Source: Teichococcus aerophilus (GTDB lineage: Bacteria > Pseudomonadota > Alphaproteobacteria > Acetobacterales > Acetobacteraceae). Taken from it: a stretch of 64,000 nt of DNA. Below, piece after piece: positions 8,845 to 17,681 of the stretch. Numbering within the stretch: the first letter of the stretch is position 1; each line of letters begins with the position of its first letter. The notes below the pieces were generated by a model that did not search any database, was not told the origin of the DNA, and worked only from the letters and a program-made list of their open reading frames with translations. The position numbers and the translations under genes were made by a program. The stretch covers positions 26,263 through 90,262 of the forward strand of contig NZ_JACTVA010000017.1 in assembly GCF_014490485.1 (NCBI RefSeq). Direction: 5' to 3'.

Positions 8845-9879
8845 ATGGAATATCGTCAACTCGGACGCTCGGGCCTGCGGGTCCCCGTCCTCAGCTTTGG
8901 CACCGGCACCTTCGGCGGCACCGGGCCCCTGTTTGGCGCCTGGGGGCGAAGCGACGCGCGCGAAGCACGGCGGCTGCTCGACATCTGCCTGGACGCCGGC
9001 GTCAACCTGTTCGATACGGCGGACGTGTACTCCGAAGGCGCCTCGGAGCAGGTGCTGGGCGAGGCCATCAAGGGCCGACGCGACGCCGTGCTGATCTCCA
9101 CCAAGACCGGCCTGCCGACGGGCGAGGGCGCCAACGACTGGGGCGCCTCGCGCGCCCGGTTGGTACGCGTGGTGGACGGCATGCTGAAGCGCCTCGGCAC
9201 CGACCATATCGACCTGCTTCAGCTGCACGCCTTCGATGCCTCGACCCCGGTCGAGGAGCTGCTGGAGACGCTGGACCGGCTGATCGGCGCAGGCAAGCTG
9301 CGTTACGCAGGCGTTTCCAACTACCCCGGCTGGCAGCTGATGAAGCTGCTGGCCGCCGCTGACCGCGACGGCCGGCCGCGCCCCGTGGCGCACCAGGTGT
9401 ACTACTCGCTGATCGGCCGCGCCTACGAAGCCGACCTGATGCCGCTGGGCGCCGATCAGGGCGTGGCCGCGCTGGTATGGAGCCCGCTTGGCTGGGGCCG
9501 CCTGACCGGTCAGATCCGCCGCGGCGCGCCAATCCCGCCTACCAGCCGCCTGCACGCGACTGCCGCCTTCGCGCCGCCGGTGGAGGACGAGCACCTGTTT
9601 CGGGTGGTGGACGCGCTGGAGGCCGTGGCGGCCGAGACCGGCCGGACGGTGCCGCAGGTGGCCATCAACTGGCTGCTGCGGCGCCCGACCGTCGCCTCGG
9701 TGATCATTGGCGCGCGGGACGAGGCGCAGCTGCGGCAGAACCTCGGCGCCGTCGGCTGGAGCCTGACGTCCGCGCAAGTGGCCGCGTTAGACGCCGCCAG
9801 CGACGTGCTGCCTCCTTATCCGCACACGCCCTACCGCCAGCAGGAAGGCTTCGCGCGGCTGAATCCCCCGCTGGTTTAG
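8845..9879 (+). CDS. aldo/keto reductase
   Basis: A 344-residue NADPH-dependent oxidoreductase of the AKR superfamily (Pfam Aldo_ket_red). The start at 8845 gives the canonical MEYRQLGRSGLRVPVLSFG opening. The catalytic tetrad region is visible: Asp and Tyr in NLFDTADVYSEG about residues 53-64, Lys in ISTKTG about 85, His in LLQLHAFD about 126. The C-terminal cofactor region SVIIGARDEAQLRQNL is present. Such enzymes reduce aldehydes or ketones in the cytosol; the substrate is not evident. It is divergent from a LysR gene and followed by an MFS exporter, a common detoxification layout. Confidence 0.92.
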   Translation: MEYRQLGRSGLRVPVLSFGTGTFGGTGPLFGAWGRSDAREARRLLDICLDAGVNLFDTADVYSEGASEQVLGEAIKGRRDAVLISTKTGLPTGEGANDWGASRARLVRVVDGMLKRLGTDHIDLLQLHAFDASTPVEELLETLDRLIGAGKLRYAGVSNYPGWQLMKLLAAADRDGRPRPVAHQVYYSLIGRAYEADLMPLGADQGVAALVWSPLGWGRLTGQIRRGAPIPPTSRLHATAAFAPPVEDEHLFRVVDALEAVAAETGRTVPQVAINWLLRRPTVASVIIGARDEAQLRQNLGAVGWSLTSAQVAALDAASDVLPPYPHTPYRQQEGFARLNPPLV

Positions 9880-10019
9880 GGCGCCTTCGAGAGGGCGGTG
9901 TCACCTCGACCACCCGGCAGGGGATGCCGGTCCCTTGTAACTGCGCCTCGAAGGAATGGGTGTCCGGAAGCCCCAGGCCTTTCACGCTCTCAGGCAACAC
10001 CCTGAACGGATCGACAATC

Positions 10020-11192
10020 ATGAATCTGAACTTCCCGTTGCTCGCCCTGGCGATCGGGGCCTTCGGCATCGGCGTCACCGAGTTCGCGCCGATGGGCCTG
10101 CTGCCGGTGATCGCCGGCGACCTCGACGTCTCCATCCCGACCGCTGGGCTGCTGATCAGCGCCTATGCCGTCGGCGTCATGCTCGGTGCGCCGCTGATGA
10201 CGCTGGCCTTCGCGCGCGTGCCGCGCCGCAGGCTGCTGGTCGGGCTGATGGCCATCTTCACGCTGGGCAATCTGCTCGCCGCCATGTCCACCGGCTACGG
10301 CATGCTGCTGGCGGCGCGGCTGCTGACCTCGCTCAACCACGGCGCCTTCTTCGGCGTGGGCTCGGTGGTCGCGGCCGGGCTGGTGCCGGCGAACCGGAGG
10401 GCCGGCGCGGTCGCCACCATGTTCATGGGCCTGACGGTCGCCACCGTGCTGGGCGTGCCGCTGGCCACCTGGGCTGGCGACCAGGTGGGCTGGCGCGCCA
10501 CCTTCTGGGGCATCGCGGGGCTCGGCGTGGTCGCCATGGCGGCGTTGCGGCTGACCCTGCCGGCCGTTGCTGCCGACGCGGGCGGCGACATGCTGGCCGA
10601 GCTGCGCATGCTGGGGCGCGGCCCCGTACTGGCGGCGTTGACGCTGACGGTACTGGGTGCCAGTGCGATGTTCACGGTGTTCACCTACATCGCGCCGATC
10701 CTGCAGGAGCAGACCGGCGCGTCGATCGGCTTCGTCACGGCGATGCTCGTGACCTATGGCGTGGGACTGACGGTGGGCAACTGGCTGGGCGGGCGCTTCG
10801 CCGACCGCTCGGTGGACCGCACGCTCATCGTCATGCTGGCGGCGCTGGTGGTGGTGCTGCTGCTTTTTGCCCTGGCGATGCCCTTCACGGTGCCCAGCGC
10901 GGTTCTGATCTTCCTTTGGGGCGTGGCAAGCTTTGCCATCGTGCCGCCGTTGCAGATGCGCGTGATGACGGCGGCCGCGGGCGCGCCCAACCTCGCCTCC
11001 GCGGTCAACATCGGCGCCTTCAACCTGGGTAACGCCATCGGCGCCGCGCTGGGTGGCGCGGTGATCGGCGGCGGGCTGGGCTATCCCGCCGTGGCCGTGG
11101 CCGTGGCGGGTGCGGCCGCCGCGGCTTGCGGGCTGGCCTTCATCCTGCTGCTGAAGCGGCACCGCACCGGCGTGACCACGGCACCCTCCTGA
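10020..11192 (+). CDS. MFS transporter, DHA1 (AraJ/YdhP-like) drug or sugar efflux type
   Basis: A 390-residue protein with about 12 membrane segments. The start at 10020 gives MNLNFPLLALAIGAFGIGVTEF, the exact type of opening seen in AraJ/YdhP/CmlA-related exporters. Family features include a loop between helices 2 and 3 (LAFARVPRRRLL) and the LLTSLNHGAFFGVGSVVAAG helix 4 region. It would export sugars or toxic compounds by proton antiport. It follows the aldo/keto reductase by 140 bases in the same direction, and the upstream LysR may control both. A hairpin lies just after the stop. Confidence 0.9.
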   Translation: MNLNFPLLALAIGAFGIGVTEFAPMGLLPVIAGDLDVSIPTAGLLISAYAVGVMLGAPLMTLAFARVPRRRLLVGLMAIFTLGNLLAAMSTGYGMLLAARLLTSLNHGAFFGVGSVVAAGLVPANRRAGAVATMFMGLTVATVLGVPLATWAGDQVGWRATFWGIAGLGVVAMAALRLTLPAVAADAGGDMLAELRMLGRGPVLAALTLTVLGASAMFTVFTYIAPILQEQTGASIGFVTAMLVTYGVGLTVGNWLGGRFADRSVDRTLIVMLAALVVVLLLFALAMPFTVPSAVLIFLWGVASFAIVPPLQMRVMTAAAGAPNLASAVNIGAFNLGNAIGAALGGAVIGGGLGYPAVAVAVAGAAAAACGLAFILLLKRHRTGVTTAPS

Positions 11193-11197
11193 TGGCA

Positions 11198-11229
11198 GGT
11201 CGCGGCAAGGCCCGTCACCTGCCGCGACC
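11198..11229. terminator. candidate hairpin terminator after the MFS gene
   Basis: A perfect 10-bp inverted repeat, GGTCGCGGCA at 11198-11207 and TGCCGCGACC at 11220-11229, with a 12-base loop, starts six bases after the stop codon. No T tract follows, so intrinsic termination is only suggested. Confidence 0.45.
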
Positions 11230-11592
11230 GGCACGCGCTGGCCGGGCCGCCGGCAGACCTTCCTAGCCAGGCTGGTAGGGAGCGTTGTACGACCCGCTGG
11301 CCCTCATCAATGGTGTGACGGAGAAATCTCGATGGAGGATTGTTGTTTAGAGCGGCTAACAGAACGGCACCAGCCAGCGATCCAGGTCAGCGCCGCCACC
11401 ATGAACGGTCGCCATCCTCGCCTCCCGCCGCATTGCTCGACAGGAGGGAACCTTCCAGCCTCAAAGTGACCGAGTAGTGCTACGTCTCAAGGCCCCTGCG
11501 AAGGGGTCGCCAACGGCGGCCAGCGACGTGACTCGGACCTCGCGTAAATGGGCTGATATGCGCAGTATCGTTTCATCACGAGATATGCACGA
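11230..11592. other. non-coding spacer
   Basis: I see no convincing gene. Base composition is slightly lower in GC than neighbours, and the segment ends at the left edge of IS copy B, so it may be debris from earlier insertions. Confidence 0.5.
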
Positions 11593-12384
11593 GAGGCTGT
11601 TATGGACCTGCGGCCCGTCGAGCGGCTTGCTTGAGCATGATGCAGGCAAAGGCGACGAGGTGGAGATCGGCAAGAGTGATGGCGTAGCGGTCGTAGTCCT
11701 TCACCAGCCGCCGAAAGCGGTGGCCTAGGCAAACGATCGCTCGACGACCCAGCGTCGCGGCAGTAACACGAAGCCGCGCTCCGGCAACTTCACGACCTCC
11801 AGTTCGATGCTGTGCGCCCTGGCAGCCTTGGCAGCCAGCGCGACGGTGTAATCCTGGTCGACATGGGCCAGTTCGACGCGCTGCCAGGTAGAGGCCTGCA
11901 CCGCGCCCTGGCCAGCCGAGCGTGTCGATCGCCAGGTGTAGCTTGGAACCCCTCTTGCGCTTGGCGCCGTCATACCCCACCCGCTCGCCACTCTCAGGAG
12001 ATGAGTACAGCGTCCGGCTGTCCAGAATGACAGCGCTGGGCTGCGCCTTTCGCCCCGCGGCCAGTCGCAGCACCGTCCGCCGATCCTCGGCCAGTGCTAC
12101 GAGGCAGCCTGCCGCCAGCCAGCGCTGCGCCTGCTGATAGACGGCGGCCCAGGGTGGCAGATCGTTCGGCATCCAGCGCCAGGGCGCGCCAGTCTTGATC
12201 ATGCAGCGCAAGCCGTTGAACACCGCGTAAGCTGTGTTCTCGCTGCTCAGCATGCTCTGGCACTAGCGTCAGATAGGGCGCGACCAGCGCCCATTCGTCA
12301 TCGGAAACGTCAAAGGGGTAGGGCTTGCGGGAACGCGTGCCCCGCAGCCTGATCGTTACCCACCCGCAGCTCCATAACAGCCTC
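11593..12384 (-). mobile_element. IS5-family insertion sequence, copy B (decayed)
   Basis: The same element as 6134-6993 but inverted. Ends are GAGGCTGTTATGGACC (11593-11608) and, at the right, its complement with one change (12369-12384). The right side is flanked by TA (12385-12386) but the left by GA, so the target duplication is broken. It is about 70 bp shorter than copy A because of an internal deletion in the transposase. Confidence 0.82.
11600..12340 (-). pseudogene. IS5-family transposase, multiply disrupted
   Basis: The related frame starts at RKPYPFDVSDDEWALVAPYL near 12326, but the ATG used by copy A has been replaced, and a frameshift follows near residue 28 (SLRGVQRLALHDQ against SLREAFNGLRYVI). 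An intact stretch from GLRCMIKTGAPWRW to HLAIDTLG follows. Then about 60 bases encoding HLLALHVTPASADDRVEV are missing with a shift of frame, and a TAG plus a one-base loss occur after VERSFA before the frame returns at FRRLVKDY. It cannot make an active enzyme. It usefully preserves the Trp that became TAG in copy A. Confidence 0.82.
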
Positions 12385-13643
12385 TAGTATGTCCTGAAGT
12401 CTTCAGTGCCACGGAGTGACTTGTCACGGACTTCGGCCGCGGCGGCAGACACATCGGCGATATAGGCTTGGGCATTGGTGGCGTGAATGGTGTTGAGCGC
12501 CAGGTGAATGGCTTTGGGCCTCACATTGCGCCCCACAAACCAGCCGCGTGTGCCCAAGCGCTCGGCCAGCGCATCGAGGTCCAGCGCCGGATCGGTGGAG
12601 CGGTAGAGCAGCATGCAAAGGTCTGAAGGTCGTACCACCTCCAACCCGGGAATGGACTCGATGCCCGCCACCAGGCGGGTCTTCGCGTCCATGATCAGGC
12701 GCGCATGCTCCCGGTAGCCCTCGCGGCCGAGGTGATTGACCATGGCCCAGGCGGCGGCGATCGAGCCGCCAGGCCGCGTGCCGGAAAAGGTCTCGGTGGC
12801 ATAGGTGCCGCGCGGCCAGGCATCGAACTCGAAGGTGTGGTGGCGCTTCAGCGCGGCATCGCGTAACAGCACCAGCGACGCGCCCTTCGCCGCGTAGCCG
12901 TATTTGTGCAGGTCGGCTGATAGGCTGGTCACGCCGGGCACGCGGAAGTCGAAGTCGGGCAAAGCCTCACCCAGCTCTCGCCAGAAGGGCGCCAGGAAGC
13001 CGCCGACACAGGCATCGACGTGGAACCACATTCCGCGCTGCTGCGCGACGGCGCCGATCGCGGCGATGGGGTCGAAGACGCCATGCGAATAGCCGGGCGC
13101 GGAAGCCGCGAGCATCACCGTGTTCTCGTCGATCGCCGCCGCGATGGCCGCCGGATCGGCGCGGAAATCGGTGCCCATTGGCGTGCGGACGACATCCAGG
13201 CCGAGGAAGGACGCCGCCTTGTTGAAGGTGGCGTGCAGCGTCTCGCAGGCGACGATGTTGGGGCGGCCGCGTACCGGCTTCGCATTGCGGGCGGCCAGCA
13301 CCGCCAGGAAGATGCTTTCGGTGCCGCCGCTGGTGAAGGTGCCGCCGGCGCCCGGCGGGGCCTCGAACAATGACAATCCCATCTCGACCAGCTCGGTTTC
13401 CAGCCGTGCCAGCGAGGGAAAGGCGCGCTTGCCCAGCGCGTTCTCGCTGAAATACAGCGCATACGCATCCTGCGCCACGCGCAGCAGCGCGTCGTCGCGG
13501 TAATAGGTATAGACGGCCAGTTTGCCATTGCGCCAGTCGATGTCGGACTGCTTGGCCTCGGTCAGCGTGGCTTCCAGCGCTGGCCAGGCCGTGCCAGAGT
13601 CCGGGAAGGGGCGGCGTGTCGCCGCGGCGATGGTGTCTGGCAT
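12384..13643 (-). CDS. PLP-dependent decarboxylase / sphingosine-phosphate-lyase-like
   Basis: A 419-residue group II PLP enzyme. GGTFTSGGTESI (residues 100-111) binds the PLP phosphate, Asp in WFHVDACVGG (D210) contacts the pyridine nitrogen, and HKYG with K247 is the Schiff-base lysine. Similarity is to sphingosine-1-phosphate lyase and glutamate/tyrosine decarboxylase relatives; the substrate is unknown. The stop TAG (12384-12386) is formed from the TA target site and the first base of IS copy B, so the natural C-terminus may have been altered. It is followed upstream by a GntR and M81 peptidase on the same strand, which suggests a shared catabolic unit. Confidence 0.88.
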   Translation of the reverse strand: MPDTIAAATRRPFPDSGTAWPALEATLTEAKQSDIDWRNGKLAVYTYYRDDALLRVAQDAYALYFSENALGKRAFPSLARLETELVEMGLSLFEAPPGAGGTFTSGGTESIFLAVLAARNAKPVRGRPNIVACETLHATFNKAASFLGLDVVRTPMGTDFRADPAAIAAAIDENTVMLAASAPGYSHGVFDPIAAIGAVAQQRGMWFHVDACVGGFLAPFWRELGEALPDFDFRVPGVTSLSADLHKYGYAAKGASLVLLRDAALKRHHTFEFDAWPRGTYATETFSGTRPGGSIAAAWAMVNHLGREGYREHARLIMDAKTRLVAGIESIPGLEVVRPSDLCMLLYRSTDPALDLDALAERLGTRGWFVGRNVRPKAIHLALNTIHATNAQAYIADVSAAAAEVRDKSLRGTEDFRTY

Positions 13644-13657
13644 GTCGTGAACTCCTG

Positions 13658-14320
13658 TCAGGGTTTGGACGCCGCGCCCTCATCCAACCGAAGGGCGAGC
13701 CATGTCAGCGCGGGGCCGATATCGGCTTCGATCTCCGCCCGGGCGGCCGCGGCGTCGCGCCGGGCGATGGCGTCGATGATCCGGCGGCGCCCCTGCCCAT
13801 GTTCCGGGCGATGGGCGTAGTCGGGAAACAGCAAGGCGACGTAAGGGCCCGTGCGCAGCCAGAGCGAGGCGATCATCGCCTCCAACGCCGGCATGCCCGC
13901 CCCCGCGTAGAGCGTCGCGTGGAAGTCGCGGATGCCGCGTACATCGGCGGCAACATCGCCGCGTTCGCGCGCGGCGCGGATGCCCAGGGCCAGGGCGCGC
14001 AGCTCGGCCACCAGTTCCGGCGTCGCGGCCTCGGCGGCCCGGGCGGCGGCCAGGCCTTCCAGCGCCATGCGCATGTCGCGCAATTCCCGCAGCTGCGCGC
14101 CGTTGAGCAGTGGCACGCGCACGGATCGGCGGTCGCGCGATTCCAGCGCGCCCTCGGCCGAAAGCCGGTTGAGCGCCTCGCGCACCGGCATTGGCGAGAC
14201 GCCCAGATCAGCGGCGACGGTGCGCAGGGTCAGCTTCTGTCCCGGCGCGAAGCGCCCCGAGGACAGCGCGAGACGCAACGCCTGATAGGCCTGGGCATGC
14301 AGGGCGGTATCCTCGCTCAT
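13658..14320 (-). CDS. GntR-family regulator, FCD (FadR-like ligand-binding) subfamily
   Basis: A 220-residue repressor-type protein. The winged helix is at residues 5-70 (FAPGQKLTLRTVAADLGVSPMPVREALNRLSAEG), and the all-helical FCD domain follows with the metal/ligand pattern RGIRDFHATLYAGAG. It sits between the M81 peptidase (ATGA overlap at 14317-14320) and the decarboxylase (14 bases), so all three are probably one transcript. It likely senses the substrate of these enzymes. A candidate operator, TGTGATCACA, lies in front of the peptidase gene and the divergent binding-protein gene. Confidence 0.9.
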   Translation of the reverse strand: MSEDTALHAQAYQALRLALSSGRFAPGQKLTLRTVAADLGVSPMPVREALNRLSAEGALESRDRRSVRVPLLNGAQLRELRDMRMALEGLAAARAAEAATPELVAELRALALGIRAARERGDVAADVRGIRDFHATLYAGAGMPALEAMIASLWLRTGPYVALLFPDYAHRPEHGQGRRRIIDAIARRDAAAARAEIEADIGPALTWLALRLDEGAASKP

Positions 14321-15843
14321 GGCGCGGCGCTGCCATCGGAGGGGGCGCTGCGGCCAAAGCGGCGCAGGCGCAGCGACGGCAGCGGCAGATCCGGCTCCTC
14401 CGGCCAGAGGCGGGAGCGGGAATAGGGGAAGAAGCCCGGCCGATAGGCGGACAGGCCGGGGGTCGCGACCACCATCGGCGTCGCCACCCCGGCGAAGCTC
14501 AGTTTGAAATGATTGCCCGATTTGGCGACGACCAGATCGAACCGCGACAGGTCAATGCCCTGCGCGGTGAAGGCGGCTGGGTCCTGCGTCATGCCGGCGG
14601 CGGTAGTGGCCAGGATCAGGTTGCCATGGGCTTCCTCCAGCACCGCGCAGGGGCCCAGCGTGCTGCGCTGGCCGGCCTGATACGGCCCCTTCTGCACGAA
14701 GCCGCCGACCGGATCGGTGTGCCGGACTGTCAGGGTCAGCGGTAGCGGCATGAAGCCGGGCGTCATGGTACCGCCGACGGGCCGCGTGATGATGGCGCCG
14801 GGGCCCGCCGCGATGGCGGCGGCGGCGGTGTCGGGATCGGTGACGGGGAAGACGCCGCGCAACGGCAGGCCGCTGGCCAGGAGCCGCTCCAGCAGATGCA
14901 GCCCGTCGCCGGGCGCGCCCGCTAGCACTCGGTCGCCCTGGTCGGCCAGCACGAAGGGCCGCTGGGCGGCCTGGGCATGCACCATGTCCAGCGCGGCATC
15001 GGCCTCCGGGAAGGTATGGCTGAACCGCGCGCGCCAGGCCCATAGGGGACGCGCGACGGCCAGGGCCGCCTCGTCGGCCGCGCCGTGGTCGTCCGCCGCG
15101 ATGGCGATGACCGTCTGCCCCATATCGGGCACGTCGCGGAAGGGATGGACGTTGAAGATCGAGATGTCGCGCAGCCGGGGATCGGCGGCCAAAGCGGCGC
15201 GCGCGATGGCGTGCAGGTCGGCCAGCGGGCGGTCCACCGTCTCGGCGCCGCCGCGCAGCAGCATGGGCAGCTTGATCATGGTGGTGGCGGGGCGTAGCCC
15301 GCCTGCCAGAATTTCCAGCGCCAGGTCGGCCGCGCGTTCCCCTGCCTCGACGACATCCGAATGCGGGTTTTCTTTGCAGGCGGTGACGATGTCGCAGGCT
15401 GCCATCAGGGCATCGGTGACATGGCCGTGCAGGTCCAGCCCGACGGCGATCACCGCGCGCGGCCCCAACAGCGCGCGCAGGCGGGTCATCAGATCGGCCT
15501 CGGGGCTGTCATGGCCCTCAGCGGTCATGGCGCCGTGCAGTTCGAAGACAGCGCCGTCCAGGGGGCCGGCGGCCTGCGCGGCGGCCAGGACGGCGTCGCG
15601 GAAGGCTTCGTAGACGGCGCCTTCCACCCGCCCGCCGGGACGGGCGCGGGCGGCCAGGGTCGGCACCACCTCCACCCCCGCGCGGGCCAAGCGCCGCAGG
15701 ATGCCGCCCAGCGTGCTGCCGGCCTGGGCATTGGCGGTGAGCATCGCTGCCCCTTCCTCGACCGCGAAATCGCTGCGGCGGGTCAGGACGGGGTTGAAGT
15801 CGTGGCTCTCCTGCCAGAGCTGGCAGACCAGGATGCGCGTCAT
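14317..15843 (-). CDS. M81 family metallopeptidase (MlrC-like)
   Basis: A 508-residue protein of the DUF1485/MlrC family, named for the zinc peptidase that finishes microcystin and linear peptide degradation. Full length for the family. Likely metal ligands are visible in the N-terminal domain: the Glu in CQLWQESHDFNP about residue 12, the His in VGLDLHGHVT about 150 and His in ENPHSDVVEAGE about 172. The C-terminal MlrC_C domain contains GPGAIITRPVGG. Most environmental members are far from MlrC itself and act on unknown amide substrates. It shares an operon with a GntR and PLP decarboxylase and is divergent from a binding protein. Confidence 0.88.
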   Translation of the reverse strand: MTRILVCQLWQESHDFNPVLTRRSDFAVEEGAAMLTANAQAGSTLGGILRRLARAGVEVVPTLAARARPGGRVEGAVYEAFRDAVLAAAQAAGPLDGAVFELHGAMTAEGHDSPEADLMTRLRALLGPRAVIAVGLDLHGHVTDALMAACDIVTACKENPHSDVVEAGERAADLALEILAGGLRPATTMIKLPMLLRGGAETVDRPLADLHAIARAALAADPRLRDISIFNVHPFRDVPDMGQTVIAIAADDHGAADEAALAVARPLWAWRARFSHTFPEADAALDMVHAQAAQRPFVLADQGDRVLAGAPGDGLHLLERLLASGLPLRGVFPVTDPDTAAAAIAAGPGAIITRPVGGTMTPGFMPLPLTLTVRHTDPVGGFVQKGPYQAGQRSTLGPCAVLEEAHGNLILATTAAGMTQDPAAFTAQGIDLSRFDLVVAKSGNHFKLSFAGVATPMVVATPGLSAYRPGFFPYSRSRLWPEEPDLPLPSLRLRRFGRSAPSDGSAAP

Positions 15844-15850
15844 TGGTATA

Positions 15851-15860
15851 TGTGATCACA
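15851..15860. promoter_or_regulatory. palindromic operator candidate between M81 peptidase and binding protein
   Basis: TGTGATCACA is a perfect 10-bp palindrome 8 bases upstream of the peptidase ATG and 64 bases upstream of the divergent binding-protein start. Its position in the shared promoter region and the adjacent FCD-type GntR gene make it a plausible GntR operator. It lacks the 6-base spacer of a CRP site. Confidence 0.45.
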
Positions 15861-15923
15861 AACTTGACTTCCCGGCAAGAGGAGTCTCACAGTGAGGCCT
15901 GAATTGGGAATCAGGGGAAGAAC

Positions 15924-17522
15924 GTGATCACGTTTAAGCGCCTCGCCACCGCCGGGATCGTCCTCTCGCTTGCCCCGGCCGCTTTGGCCCAAGATCTGCG
16001 CATGGGCGTCGCGCTGATGACGACCTCGATGGACCCGCATTGGCATAATCTCGGCTCCAACAACGGCCTGCTGCAGCAGGTCTATGAGCCTCTGATCCTC
16101 GAGGATCACACCGGCGCGCTGCAGCCGCGCCTGGCCACCGCCTGGCGGGCGGTGGACGACACCACCTGGGAAATCACCCTGCGGGAGGGGGTGCGCTTCC
16201 AGGACGGCACGCCCTTCACGCCCGAGGATGTCGCCTTCACCCTGGCGCGGGTGCCGCAGGTGCAGGGCTCGCCGGGACCCTTCACCGCCCAGACGCGGCC
16301 GATCACCGGGGTGGAGGTCACCGGGCCGCTGACGCTGCGCCTGCGTACCGCGGCTCCTCATCCGCTACTGCCGCGGGATCTGTCCTACGTGATGATGCTT
16401 TCGCGGCACCTGCATGCCGGCAAGACGCCGGAGGATTTCAACGCCGGCACCGCCGCCATCGGCACCGGGCCCTATCGCTTCAGCAGCTATGCGCCCGGGG
16501 AGGCGCTGACCCTGGCCCGCTTCGATGGCTATTGGGGCGGCCCGCAGCCCTGGACCCGCGTCACCATCCGCCAATTGCGGCAGGACAGCGCGCGGGTGGC
16601 CGCCGTGCTGTCGGGCGATGTCGATGTGATCGACCGCGTGCCGCTGCAGGACCTGGAGCGGCTGCGGCGCGACCGGCGTTTGGCGATCGCCTCCGCCCCA
16701 GCGGCGGAGACCTACTATCTGTTCCTCGATGCGGTGCGGGAGGCGACGCCCTTCGTCACCGCCAGGGATGGCGGCGCGCTACCCGTCAACCCGCTGCGCG
16801 ATCCGAAAGTGCGCCAGGCCCTGTCGATGGCGATCAATCGCGACGGCATCGTCGAGCGCGTCATGGATGGTTCCGGCACGCCGGCCGGTCAGCTGGTAGC
16901 GCCGGGGGTCGATGGCGCCGCGCCCGATCTGCGCCCGCTGCCCTATGATCCGGCCACTGCCCGGCGCCTGCTGGCCGAGGCCGGCTATCCGGAGGGTTTC
17001 GCCATTACCCTGCATGGGTCGGCCGGCTTCGTGGTCAATGACGACCGGGTGCTGCAATCGGTGGCGCAGATGCTGTCGCGCATCGGCGTCCTGGCGAGGG
17101 TCGAGACCTTCCCCGCCAATGTGCTGCTGCCCCGCGCCGGGAACCGCGAGTTCTCGGCCTTCTTCTCCTCATGGATCGCCTCGACGGCGGTCAATCCACT
17201 GCGCGCGCTGGTGGCGACGCGCGACGCCGCACGGGGGATGGGGCCGGCCAACCGGCAGCATTACAGTAACCCGGCGGTGGATACCGCCCTGGGCACCGCG
17301 CTGGTGACGCTTGACGATACCGCCCGGAACGCACAGCTCGGCCAGGCCATGCGGCTGGCGATCGCGGATGCCGCGATCATCCCGGTGATCCACCCGGCCA
17401 ATAACTGGGCCACGGTCGCGGCGCGTGTGACCTATACGGCTAACCCGCTGGGGCGGAATCAGGCGATGCTCGCCCGCCCGGCGGAAGGCAAGGCACCCAC
17501 CTCGCCTTCACCAGGGCCCTGA
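15924..17522 (+). CDS. ABC transporter substrate-binding protein, family 5 (orphan)
   Basis: A 532-residue secreted binding protein with a GTG start. Signal peptide is residues 1-22 (FKRLATAGIVLSLAPAALA). Family marks include LREGVRFQDGTPF about residues 90-102 and GTGPYRF about 182. No permease or ATPase gene accompanies it, so it probably feeds a transporter encoded elsewhere. It is divergent from the M81 peptidase gene across 80 bases holding the palindromic operator candidate, which suggests co-regulation: uptake of a peptide-like ligand that the peptidase and decarboxylase then process. Confidence 0.88.
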   Translation: MITFKRLATAGIVLSLAPAALAQDLRMGVALMTTSMDPHWHNLGSNNGLLQQVYEPLILEDHTGALQPRLATAWRAVDDTTWEITLREGVRFQDGTPFTPEDVAFTLARVPQVQGSPGPFTAQTRPITGVEVTGPLTLRLRTAAPHPLLPRDLSYVMMLSRHLHAGKTPEDFNAGTAAIGTGPYRFSSYAPGEALTLARFDGYWGGPQPWTRVTIRQLRQDSARVAAVLSGDVDVIDRVPLQDLERLRRDRRLAIASAPAAETYYLFLDAVREATPFVTARDGGALPVNPLRDPKVRQALSMAINRDGIVERVMDGSGTPAGQLVAPGVDGAAPDLRPLPYDPATARRLLAEAGYPEGFAITLHGSAGFVVNDDRVLQSVAQMLSRIGVLARVETFPANVLLPRAGNREFSAFFSSWIASTAVNPLRALVATRDAARGMGPANRQHYSNPAVDTALGTALVTLDDTARNAQLGQAMRLAIADAAIIPVIHPANNWATVAARVTYTANPLGRNQAMLARPAEGKAPTSPSPGP

Positions 17523-17556
17523 TCCCGACCAAGCAGGCGGGCGGTCCTGGATCCTC

Positions 17557-17578
17557 ATTCGCCAGACGGCGGGCGAAT
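17557..17578. terminator. candidate bidirectional hairpin between convergent genes
   Basis: ATTCGCC (17557-17563) pairs with GGCGAAT (17572-17578) around an 8-base loop, between the binding-protein stop and the convergent MFS gene. The position fits a terminator; there is no clear T tract. Confidence 0.35.
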
Positions 17579-17681
17579 AGAAAGTTGCGCGAGCTGACCT
17601 CTGGTACGACGTTCCCAGGATGCTCGGATGGCCTCCACCTCTCAACGCGCAACTGGGGCCGTTGAGGTCGCGGGCTCAGGC

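Noticed and set aside
9477..10019. N-terminal extension of the MFS frame
   Set aside because: It is antiparallel-phase shadow of the aldo/keto reductase; the transporter family starts at the ATG at 10020.
15851..15860. TGTGATCACA as a CRP site
   Set aside because: CRP needs a 6-base spacer between TGTGA and TCACA; here there is none, so a GntR operator is preferred.
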